Positions 57,737 to 64,000 of a DNA stretch of 64,000 nt are shown here, in pieces. This DNA is from Segniliparus sp051660745 (lineage in GTDB: Bacteria > Actinomycetota > Actinomycetes > Mycobacteriales > Mycobacteriaceae), in contig NZ_JBOFQF010000044.1 in assembly GCF_051660745.1 (NCBI RefSeq), positions 37,459 to 101,458 on the forward strand, read 5' to 3'. A model generated the notes under the pieces. That model saw nothing but the letters and a program-made list of their open reading frames with translations. It did no database searches and was not told the DNA's origin. Made by a program: the position numbers and the translations under genes. The stretch's first letter is position 1. The number at the start of each line of letters is the position of its first letter.

Positions 57737-58881
57737 CGTCGGGCCGTCTTCTCTCGGCATCGCCCGAGCACGGCTTCGGCGGCGCGCAGCACGCTCGAAC
57801 GGCCGCGCAGGACCAAGCCGCCGCGCTCGGCGCTGACTGCGATCTGATGCTCGTGGTGCATCACTCCGAGCAGTGGCAGGCCTGCCTCCGCTGCCGCTCG
57901 CGCAAGACGCAGACCGCCGGGCGACGGACCCCGCGCCACCGCGCCCACGCTCGCGCAAAGGCGGGAGAGCGCTGCCGAGAGCACGCGCCCCGCCGCGATC
58001 GCCCGCAGCTCCGCGGGCAGGACCACGACTGCGCAGTCCGCAGCCTCCACCACCGCTTGCTGCAGATCTCCCCACTGACGAGGGAGGTCGACGACGACCG
58101 TGTCCCCGGCAGAGCGCGCGCTGTCGACCACCGCGAGCGCGGCCTCCGTCTCGATCTTCCCCAGCTCGCCGCACCCTGCGGCGAGCACGGAGAGACTGCT
58201 TCCCCGCCTCGGCAACGCCTCATGCAGCGCCGTCGCCGACACCCTCCCCCCGGAGAGCGAGAGGTCTGCCCAGCGCAGCCCCGGCTCCCGCTCCATGCCG
58301 AGCACCACGTCGAGCCCCCCGCCGAGCGGATCGAGGTCCACAGCGAGCGACCTCGCGCCCGACCTGGCCGCGACAAGGGCTGTCGCCGCTGCCAGCGTGG
58401 ACGCTCCCGCGCCCCCTCTGGCCCCGACAACTGCGATGACCCGCCCTCCGCCGACACGGCTTTCGACCGCTTCGCCGACCAATCGCACCAGTTCGCGCTC
58501 CTGCTGGGGAAGCGAGAGGACGTGGCCCGCTTTGGCGTGCACAGCGAGCCGCCACCCTTCTTGCGGCGCGGCTGCCGCGTAGACGAGCACGGTCGCGCCG
58601 TCCCTCGCCGGGCGTTCGGCCACGCACCACCGCGCGACGTGCTCGTCCATCACCACGACCCCAGCCGTCCGCCATTGCCGCCGGTCGATCCGTGGCGGCG
58701 ACTCGACGCAGCCCCGCTGCTCGACCAGGCCGCGCCCCGCAGCCGCGACCACCTGCCTGACCTGCTCCGCGAGCGCAGGATCGGCGACAGCCATCAGAAC
58801 TTCTGGAGCCGCAGGCTTCCGAGCGGGACGGCTCGGCTTGGCGGGGGCTTCGGATTCTCGGAACAACCTCATGCGGTCCAT
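57733..58881 (-). CDS. ssd: Ssd/TadZ-like septum-site protein
   Basis: MinD/ParA-like protein heading the Tad operon; 382 residues from the ATG at 58881 (the one three codons later is also possible). The C-terminal half (from about residue 140) is the ATPase fold with VIAVVGARGGAGASTLAAATALVAARSG. The deviant Walker A lacks the usual signature lysines, as described for Ssd/TadZ. SLAVDLDPLGGGLDVVLG and TVVVDLPRQWGD are the following switch regions. Rv3660c affects septum formation; TadZ proteins localise Tad machinery at a pole. Both roles are by analogy. Confidence 0.88.
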   Translation of the reverse strand: MDRMRLFRESEAPAKPSRPARKPAAPEVLMAVADPALAEQVRQVVAAAGRGLVEQRGCVESPPRIDRRQWRTAGVVVMDEHVARWCVAERPARDGATVLVYAAAAPQEGWRLAVHAKAGHVLSLPQQERELVRLVGEAVESRVGGGRVIAVVGARGGAGASTLAAATALVAARSGARSLAVDLDPLGGGLDVVLGMEREPGLRWADLSLSGGRVSATALHEALPRRGSSLSVLAAGCGELGKIETEAALAVVDSARSAGDTVVVDLPRQWGDLQQAVVEAADCAVVVLPAELRAIAAGRVLSAALSRLCASVGAVARGPSPGGLRLARAAAEAGLPLLGVMHHEHQIAVSAERGGLVLRGRSSVLRAAEAVLGRCREKTARR

Positions 58882-59052
58882 AGTTCCGGCGCTCCGAGGC
58901 CGCAGACGGCGGTTTCGGGGAATTGTGGACAAGTATTTCCGCCATCCACAAATGGCTCGTGCCACAAACGATCATCGCGAGCGAAATCGCGTCAATGCCA
59001 AAAAACCGAACATTCAAAGAGAAAAGTGACACACAAAAACAACCCTCGACCG

Positions 59053-59164
59053 AAAAAAGATAGGGGACGGCCCCAGTGTGTTCGTGGGGGGAGGGATACT
59101 AGGGCCGTCGCGCTCAGCCCCGGGGGGTCAGGCTGAGCACCCCCGGAAACGAGTCCGGGGTGCT
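59053..59164 (-). ncRNA. 6C small RNA (B11-type)
   Basis: On the minus strand, two stem-loops each hold six consecutive C in the loop, the defining trait of actinobacterial 6C RNA: GCTCAGCC/GGCTGAGC (59138-59131 with 59119-59112; C6 at 59127-59122) and GACGGCCC/GGGCCGTC (59109-59102 with 59073-59066; C6 at 59091-59086). A third GC hairpin comes first (59164-59136 region, AGCACCCC...GGGGTGCT). The last stem is followed by CCCTATC and six T (59058-59053), an intrinsic terminator. M. tuberculosis 6C/B11 is also next to ssd (Rv3660c) on that strand. It acts by C-rich loops pairing with G-rich mRNA leaders. Confidence 0.87.
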
Positions 59165-59167
59165 TAT

Positions 59168-59195
59168 ATACTACACACCCACACGCAATCCGCAA
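59168..59195 (-). promoter_or_regulatory. Promoter of the 6C RNA
   Basis: TTGCGG (59195-59190), a 16-base spacer and TAGTAT (59173-59168) on the minus strand place the transcript start at about 59163-59161, right at the first hairpin. The same TATA-rich bases read TATACT on the plus strand and may also serve the rightward osmoprotectant operon, though no -35 is seen for it. Bases 58882-59052 between the RNA and ssd are relatively AT-rich and otherwise unexplained. Confidence 0.6.
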
Positions 59196-59249
59196 ACGTT
59201 GAGGTGCATCGCTCACCGGCCTCGGCGGCAGACCAGGAAGGACACCGCC

Positions 59250-60194
59250 ATGCGATCGTGGACGCGCCTGACGGCGACCGCTTTGGCCCTCGGGCTCCTC
59301 ACCGCCTCGTGCGGATCATCGGACCCGTTCTCGTCCGATTCCAACACGGATCCAGACCCGAACACGATCACCGTCGGCTCGGCTGCGAGCCCGGAGTCGG
59401 AGGCGGTCGCAGACATCTACATCCTCGCCCTGCGCGCCAACGGCTTCCACGCGGGCGGCAAGCAAGGCGTCGGCCAGCGCGAGGGCTACATCCCGGCCCT
59501 GAGCTCGGGCGAGATCAGCGTCATCCCCGAATACACCGGCAACCTCCTGCACTACCTGAACAAGGAGGCCAAGGCCGCCACGGCGGAGCAGATCAAGGCC
59601 GAGCTGGACCAGGCGCTCGCCGCCGTCAAGCTCGTCGCCTACGCACCGGCTCCCGCGTCCAACACGGACAGCATCGCCGTCACCAAGAAACTCGCCCAGG
59701 CCTGGGGCCTGGCCTCGATCGCCGACCTCGCCCCGCACGCCGCAGAGCTCAAGGTGGCAGCAAACGCGGAATTCCAGCAGCGCGCGCAAGGCCTCGCGGG
59801 CCTGCGGGAGATCTACGGCATCGACGTCCCGCCGGACCATTTCGTCGCGATCAACGACTCGAGCGGGCCCGCGACCATCAAAGCGCTGCGCGACGGCCAG
59901 GTCCAGGGCGCCAACATCTACACCACCACCCCGGCCCTGGCCGAGGGGGACCTCCTGGTGCTCGCCGATCCCAAGGGGCTGTTCCCGCCGAACAACGTCG
60001 TGCCCGTGGTGAGCTCGCGCAAAGACACTCCCAAGCTGCACCGCGTCCTCGACGCGGTATCGGCCCAGCTCACCACCGACGACCTCGCCCAACTGAACCG
60101 GGCGATCTCCGGAGACGGCAAGCAGGAGCCAGAGGACGCGGCCGCCGCATGGCTCAAAGCGCACGGCCTCGACCGCCCGCTGGCGCAAAACTGA
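59250..60194 (+). CDS. Osmoprotectant-binding lipoprotein (OpuC/ProX type)
   Basis: Substrate-binding protein of a quaternary-amine ABC importer, 314 residues from the ATG at 59250 with AGGAAGGA upstream. Lipoprotein signal with lipobox LTASC (Cys about residue 21). The OpuAC domain starts ITVGSAASPESEAVADIYILAL and includes ISVIPEYTGNLLHYL and VPVVSSRKDTPKLHRVLDAVS, as in glycine betaine/choline-binding proteins. First gene of a four-gene operon. The 5' region begins just beyond the divergent 6C RNA promoter. Confidence 0.92.
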   Translation: MRSWTRLTATALALGLLTASCGSSDPFSSDSNTDPDPNTITVGSAASPESEAVADIYILALRANGFHAGGKQGVGQREGYIPALSSGEISVIPEYTGNLLHYLNKEAKAATAEQIKAELDQALAAVKLVAYAPAPASNTDSIAVTKKLAQAWGLASIADLAPHAAELKVAANAEFQQRAQGLAGLREIYGIDVPPDHFVAINDSSGPATIKALRDGQVQGANIYTTTPALAEGDLLVLADPKGLFPPNNVVPVVSSRKDTPKLHRVLDAVSAQLTTDDLAQLNRAISGDGKQEPEDAAAAWLKAHGLDRPLAQN

Positions 60195-60210
60195 ATCCGG
60201 AGAACGAGCA

Positions 60211-61395
60211 GTGAGGAACCGCACGGATATGCCCGAGCCCAGCGCACACCAGCCCAGCGCGATCGAATTCGAGTCCGTGTCGGTCCGCTTCCCCGACGGC
60301 ACCCAGGCCGTGCAGGACCTCGACCTCGCCATTCCCGAGGGCTCGTTCACCGTGTTCGTCGGCCCGTCCGGATGCGGGAAGACCACGTCGATGCGGATGA
60401 TCAACCGACTGGTGGAGCCCACCGGCGGGCATGTGCAGGTCGGCGGGAAGGACGTGCGCGAGCTGGACCCGGTGAAGCTGCGCCGGGGCATCGGCTACGT
60501 CCTCCAGCACGCGGGCCTGCTGCCGCACAAGACCGTGGCGGACAACATCGCGACCGTCCCCATCCTCAACGGGACCCCGAAACGCGACGCGCGCTCGGCC
60601 GCGCTGGAGCTTCTGGACCGGGTCGGCCTGGACCAGAGCCTCGCGACCCGCTACCCCGGCCAGCTCTCGGGCGGGCAGGCCCAGCGGGTCGGCGTGGCCC
60701 GCGCGCTCGCCGCCGACCCGCCGGTCATGCTCATGGACGAGCCGTTCTCCGCCGTGGACCCGATGGTGCGCGACAGCCTGCAGGCGCAGATGAAGACGCT
60801 CCAGTCGGAGCTGAAGAAAACAATCGTGTTCGTCACCCACGACATCGACGAGGCGCTCCTGCTCGGCGACCGGATCGCCGTGTTCGGCCCCGGCGGCAAG
60901 CTCCGCCAGTACGCCACCCCCGACCTGCTGCTGACCTCCCCCGCCGACGAGTTCGTCGAATCGTTCATCGGGCGGGACCGGGGGTACCGGGCGCTCGGCT
61001 TCGACGAGGCGCGCGGAGTCGAGCTCGTCCCGATCGAGACCTCGACGGAGGCGGAGCTCGCAGGCCTCAGCCTCAAACACGAGGCGTGGCGGCTGGTGGT
61101 CGACCAATCCAGAGAACCGCTCGGCTGGATCAACGACCACGGCCTCCGGGCCCTGGCGGGCGGCGCGAGCCTGGACGACAGCCTCACGGCGGGCGGCTCG
61201 CTCTTCCGCCCCCAAGACAGCCTGCGCCAGGCGCTCGACGCCGCCCTGTCCTCCCCCTCCGGCCTCGGCGTCGCCGTGGACGAGGCGGGCTCGCTCCTCG
61301 GAGCCGTCGACCCCCGCCAAGTGCTCGACCTCGCGGAGGCCGGACGGCAGGAATACGAGGACCACCGCTGGGCCGGCAACGGCTCCAAGGCGTAA
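60211..61395 (+). CDS. Osmoprotectant ABC transporter ATPase (OpuCA/ProV type)
   Basis: 394 residues from a GTG at 60211 with GGAG eight bases upstream. Walker A GPSGCGKTTSMRMINRL (about residue 52), Q-loop LQHAGLLPHKTV, signature LSGGQAQRVGVARALA, Walker B VMLMDEPFSAVDPMVR and H-loop FVTHDIDEAL are complete. The C-terminal 130 residues correspond to the CBS region of OpuCA, which senses ionic strength or nucleotides (LDPRQVLD-like ending AVDPRQVLDLAEAG). It works with the two permeases that follow. Confidence 0.95.
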   Translation: MRNRTDMPEPSAHQPSAIEFESVSVRFPDGTQAVQDLDLAIPEGSFTVFVGPSGCGKTTSMRMINRLVEPTGGHVQVGGKDVRELDPVKLRRGIGYVLQHAGLLPHKTVADNIATVPILNGTPKRDARSAALELLDRVGLDQSLATRYPGQLSGGQAQRVGVARALAADPPVMLMDEPFSAVDPMVRDSLQAQMKTLQSELKKTIVFVTHDIDEALLLGDRIAVFGPGGKLRQYATPDLLLTSPADEFVESFIGRDRGYRALGFDEARGVELVPIETSTEAELAGLSLKHEAWRLVVDQSREPLGWINDHGLRALAGGASLDDSLTAGGSLFRPQDSLRQALDAALSSPSGLGVAVDEAGSLLGAVDPRQVLDLAEAGRQEYEDHRWAGNGSKA

Positions 61396-61403
61396 AGGCT
61401 GCG

Positions 61404-62168
61404 ATGAACTGGCTCGTGCACCATTGGGGGAAGGCGTGGCCCATGGCGTGGGAGCACGCCTGGCTCTCCCTCCTGCCGATCGTCGTCGGCGTCGCGATCG
61501 CCCTCCCGATCGGCGTCGCGGTCGCCCGCAGGCCTTGGGCCAGGCGGATCTCCGACGTGCTCAGCAACATCGTGTACACCATTCCGTCGCTGGCGCTTTT
61601 CGCCGTGCTGCCCGGCGTGCTCGGCTTCGGCTTCCTCAGCCCGCTCAACGTCGTCGTCGCGCTCACCTTGTACACGGTCGCCATGCAGGTCAAGAGCATC
61701 CCTGAGGCATTGGCCGCAGTGGACGCGAACGTGCTCGAAGCCGCCGACGCGATCGGCTGGTCCCCCGTGGCGAGGCTTGTGAAAGTGGACCTCCCGCTCG
61801 CCGCCCCGGTGCTCATCGCCAATCTCCGGGTGATCGCCGCCGCGAACATCTCCATGGTGGCGATCGGCTCGGTCATCGGGGTCGGCGGGCTCGGCCAGCT
61901 GTTCCTGAGCGGCTACCAGCGCGATTACCCCGACCTCATCGTGGCGGGGATCCTCGCGGTCCTCGTCCTCGCGCTCGCCGTCGACCTGGCCCTCGTGCTG
62001 CTGGGCCGCGCCCTCACCCCCTGGACGCGCCCAACACGCCCGTCGGCCCAGAAGGATGGGATCCAAGGCGGCAGGCGACGTGGCGTACAGAGACAGGCGA
62101 GGAACGAGCCCGGTACGCGAGGAGCCGACAACGCAGGAGACCGCCTTCTGGGCGGCGGGAAGCGGTAG
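61404..62168 (+). CDS. Osmoprotectant ABC permease (first)
   Basis: 254 residues from the ATG at 61404. Five to six membrane spans with the BPD_transp_1 pattern: IVYTIPSLALFAVLPGVLGFG, the EAA loop EAADAIGWSPVARLVKVDLPLAAPVLIANLR, and ISMVAIGSVIGVGGLGQLFLSG. The conserved protein ends near residue 210. The last 45 residues (RPSAQKDGIQ to GGGKR) are basic and Gly-rich, unlike the family, and are encoded by a copy of the dispersed structured repeat, which has therefore extended this protein. Confidence 0.92.
   Translation: MNWLVHHWGKAWPMAWEHAWLSLLPIVVGVAIALPIGVAVARRPWARRISDVLSNIVYTIPSLALFAVLPGVLGFGFLSPLNVVVALTLYTVAMQVKSIPEALAAVDANVLEAADAIGWSPVARLVKVDLPLAAPVLIANLRVIAAANISMVAIGSVIGVGGLGQLFLSGYQRDYPDLIVAGILAVLVLALAVDLALVLLGRALTPWTRPTRPSAQKDGIQGGRRRGVQRQARNEPGTRGADNAGDRLLGGGKR
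62060..62145 (+). repeat. Structured repeat inside the permease tail (copy B)
   Basis: Shares GATCCAAGGCG (62060-62070) and CAACGCAGGAGACCGCC (62129-62145) with the element at 4765-4841. The inner stem is different in sequence but still paired: GCGTAC (62083-62088) with GTACGC (62113-62118). GGCGG/CCGCC close it on the outside. A CCGCC/GGCGG hairpin follows and is also seen beside 54512-54527. The element lies within codons of the non-conserved C-terminal tail of the permease. Confidence 0.6.
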
Positions 62169-62171
62169 CCG

Positions 62172-62858
62172 ATGTCGCATTGGATCTCTCTAGCGTGGCA
62201 GTACCTGTCCGCGCCGCAGCGCTGGCAGCTCCCGCAGGACTGGTGGGCCGGGGCCAGCATTCCCGCGCTGCTCTTCCAGCACCTCGCGTACACCGTGCTC
62301 GCCGTGGTGCTCGCCTCCCTCGTCGCAGTGCCGTTGGGCCTCGTGGTGGGGCACACCGGCAAAGGCGGCGCGCTCGTCGTCGGCGCCGTGAACACGCTGC
62401 GCTCCATTCCGACGCTGGGCGTGCTGCTGCTCGCCCTCTTGGTCCTCGGCATCGGCTACACGCCGCCGATCCTGGCGTTGACCCTGCTGGCCGCCGCCCC
62501 CGTGCTCGCGGGAACCTACGCGGGGATCTCGAACGTCGACCCGAGGATCGTCGACGCGGCGCACGCGATCGGCATGCCCCGCCGCGACGTGTTGCTGCGC
62601 GTGCAGCTGCCGTTGGCGCTGCCGCTCGTCCTCGACGGCGTGCGCGGCGCGACCATGCAGGTGGTGGCCACCGCGACCGTCGCCGCGTACGCAGGCCTCG
62701 GCGGCCTTGGCTCCATCCTCATCGAAGGAGTCCAGTTGCGCCGCTACGACCAAGTCCTCGCCGGGGCAGTCCTGGTCACGGCGTTGACGCTGCTGCTCGA
62801 CGGCGTGCTTTCCTGGGCAGTGCGGGCCAGCGCCGCCAAAAGGCGGCAACCCCGCTAA
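62172..62858 (+). CDS. Osmoprotectant ABC permease (second)
   Basis: 228 residues from the ATG at 62172, three bases after the first permease stop. Multiple spans starting near residue 34 (LAYTVLAVVLASLVAVPLGLVVGHTGKGG), LRSIPTLGVLLLALLVLGIG, the EAA loop IVDAAHAIGMPRRDVLLRVQLPLALPLVLDGVRG, and TVAAYAGLGGLGSILIEG. Together with the other permease, the ATPase and the lipoprotein it completes an OpuC-type uptake system for compatible solutes. Confidence 0.94.
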   Translation: MSHWISLAWQYLSAPQRWQLPQDWWAGASIPALLFQHLAYTVLAVVLASLVAVPLGLVVGHTGKGGALVVGAVNTLRSIPTLGVLLLALLVLGIGYTPPILALTLLAAAPVLAGTYAGISNVDPRIVDAAHAIGMPRRDVLLRVQLPLALPLVLDGVRGATMQVVATATVAAYAGLGGLGSILIEGVQLRRYDQVLAGAVLVTALTLLLDGVLSWAVRASAAKRRQPR

Positions 62859-62869
62859 AGTGAGGGGAT

Positions 62870-63463
62870 ATGAGCGTCCCCGACCTGACCGCCAGCCCGA
62901 ACTCGTGGCCTGCGATGTTGACCTGGAACGGCCACGAGGCCACGCAGCTGGAGTCTGCCAGGGTCAACCTCTCAGGCAACCGTATCCGCGCGTACGGGCG
63001 GATCATCTCGGCCACGAACGCCAAGCACGAGGCTTTTTCCGCCTCGTACGACGTCGTCACCGACGAAGAGGGGATCACTCAGCGCCTTTCCGTGAGCGTC
63101 CTGCGCGCGGGCGGCGACCGCCAGGTGTCGATCACCAGAGACACCCAGGGCAACTGGCTCGTGCACACGCTCGGCAGCGTGGTCAAGTCCGGCTTCAACG
63201 GGGCGCTCGACGTGGACATGGAGCTCTCGTCCTTCTTCAACACGCTGCTGCTGCGCCGCGCCGGGCTGCACCGGCAGGCCCAGGACGTCGACGTGCCGGT
63301 GATGTACCTGCGCCTGCCCGAGCTCGAAGTCTCCGAGGTCACGCTGCGCTACCGCGTCGACCCCGGCGGCATCCGCGTCGTCTCGCCGGTCTCGGAGAGC
63401 GTGATCACGATCGATTCGGACGGCTTCATCCTCGACTACCCCGGGCTCGCGCACCGCGTCTGA
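62870..63463 (+). CDS. Putative glycolipid-binding protein (DUF1089)
   Basis: 197 residues, beta-rich, matching the glycolipid-binding family (PF06475 type): WNGHEATQLESARVNLSGNRIRAYGRIIS, SYDVVTDEEGITQRLSVSV, DLDMELS-like block LDVDMELSSFFNTLLLRRAGL and VTLRYRVDPGGIRVVSPVSESVITIDSDGFILDYPGLAHRV. Structural work on relatives suggests lipid or glycolipid binding; the cellular role is open. It starts 11 bases after the permease gene, so it may be read with the operon. Confidence 0.82.
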   Translation: MSVPDLTASPNSWPAMLTWNGHEATQLESARVNLSGNRIRAYGRIISATNAKHEAFSASYDVVTDEEGITQRLSVSVLRAGGDRQVSITRDTQGNWLVHTLGSVVKSGFNGALDVDMELSSFFNTLLLRRAGLHRQAQDVDVPVMYLRLPELEVSEVTLRYRVDPGGIRVVSPVSESVITIDSDGFILDYPGLAHRV

Positions 63464-63558
63464 ACGCCGTGTCCGCCCGCGCAAATGATCATGCGTGTAG
63501 GGTGGAGAGCACCATAGCGGCGCTGCTCACGCGGCAGGAACGAAAGGCGGATCTTCCC

Positions 63559-63948
63559 ATGACGTACCCACCCGGTCAACAGTTCCCCGGCTCCGACCCG
63601 AACCAGCCGAGCCTCTCCCCGTACGCGGCCTCGGGCCCTGTGGGGGGCCCGGCCGGCCTGCCCTCCGCCGCAGGCCCGGCGAACGTCCCGCCGCCGAGCA
63701 ACATCGGCTGGGCGATCGCCGGAGCGTTTTTCCTGCTGCCGCTCGCGCTCGCCGCGTTCTTCGCCTCGTCCAAGGTCGAGGTCCTCTGGCGCCTTGGCGA
63801 TTTCGCGGGCGCGGAGAAGGCCTCGGCAGACGCCAAGAAATGGGGCAGCCTCGCCCTGTGGATCGGCCTTGGGCTGCTCGCGCTCGGCTGCATCAGCTAC
63901 GTCGGCCTGATCGCCGCGGCGGTGTCCTCGATCCCCTCCACCTCGTAG
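63559..63948 (+). CDS. Dispanin/CD225-like two-helix membrane protein
   Basis: 129 residues from the ATG at 63559; the upstream open frame lies over the previous gene and is not used. A Pro/Gly-rich cytoplasmic N-terminus (1-48) is followed by two membrane spans (about 52-70 and 97-120) with the CD225 layout: first helix AIAGAFFLLPLALAAFFASSKVE, then GDFAGAEKASADAKKWGSLALWIG. Proteins of this type are often found in actinobacteria with unknown function. TAGGGT at 63498-63503 is a possible -10 box. Bases 63949-64000 show no gene. Confidence 0.8.
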   Translation: MTYPPGQQFPGSDPNQPSLSPYAASGPVGGPAGLPSAAGPANVPPPSNIGWAIAGAFFLLPLALAAFFASSKVEVLWRLGDFAGAEKASADAKKWGSLALWIGLGLLALGCISYVGLIAAAVSSIPSTS

Positions 63949-64000
63949 CAGGCCCCGTCCCCGTGTTCGGCCTCGTCGGGCTGCGCGCACCGCAGCCCGA

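Noticed and set aside
59060..59250. c-di-AMP (ydaO) riboswitch in front of the osmoprotectant operon
   Set aside because: The conserved ydaO core could not be found; the hairpins fit a 6C RNA on the opposite strand, and the likely plus-strand start lies downstream of them.
1..64000. CRISPR arrays, tRNA/rRNA genes, insertion sequences, prophage or integrase genes
   Set aside because: None of the characteristic repeats, transposase/integrase proteins or RNA sequences was recognised; the repeats present are short tandem or dispersed elements.

Overview
This window is high-GC actinobacterial DNA. The gene content and order point to Mycobacteriales: a Wag31/SepF/FtsZ division cluster, a complete mce operon, a PIN-PhoH protein (PhoH2), DesA2, a Tad locus headed by an Ssd-like protein, and a 6C small RNA beside it. 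Several blocks follow Mycobacterium tuberculosis order (Rv2145c-Rv2158c, Rv1092c-Rv1098c, Rv3645-Rv3648c, Rv3654c-Rv3660c) but are joined differently. That suggests a deep, rearranged relative of Mycobacterium; a Segniliparus-like genome is my guess, not proven. No IS element, prophage, tRNA, rRNA or CRISPR array was seen.

Bases 1-18285 (minus strand) hold cell division and murein synthesis, read murE-murF-mraY-murD-ftsW-murG-murC-ftsQ, then ftsZ-pgeF-yggS-sepF-yggT-divIVA2-wag31-ileS. Two unrelated genes (an EamA transporter and an NTF2-like protein) sit between ftsQ and ftsZ. The usual upstream genes (mraZ, mraW, ftsL, ftsI) are not here. IleS is open in frame with an upstream two-helix membrane segment.

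Bases 18346-32131 hold a secreted DUF3298 protein, fumC, an accessory island (DAO-type oxidase, amidase, AraC regulator, flavin monooxygenase), then a deacetylase, phoH2, desA2, glyA and coaA. Bases 32251-42241 are one mce operon (yrbEA, yrbEB, mceA-F, a Mas protein and a secreted protein). It has a good promoter and a possible coupled leader peptide. Bases 42263-47204 are accessory: two exported small proteins, a DszC/DszA-like sulfur-scavenging pair behind an AT-rich control region, an F420-type Ddn protein and an alkyltransferase-like protein.

Bases 47375-58881 hold a membrane adenylate cyclase convergent with topA, a cold-shock protein, a DUF2236 oxygenase, a thioesterase-like protein and a compact Tad pilus/secretion operon (ssd-tadA-tadB-tadC-DUF4244-tadE-tadE-like). 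Upstream of ssd lies a convincing 6C RNA gene. Bases 59250-62858 are an OpuC-type osmoprotectant ABC importer, followed by a DUF1089 protein and a dispanin-like protein.

A recurring feature is short tandem duplication (16-98 bp) placed at gene starts, stops or stop/start overlaps. Two of these create tiny ORFs chained by ATGA overlaps inside the mur operon. A second oddity is a hairpin-forming dispersed repeat, with one copy before ftsZ's 3' neighbour and another inside the tail of an osmoprotectant permease.
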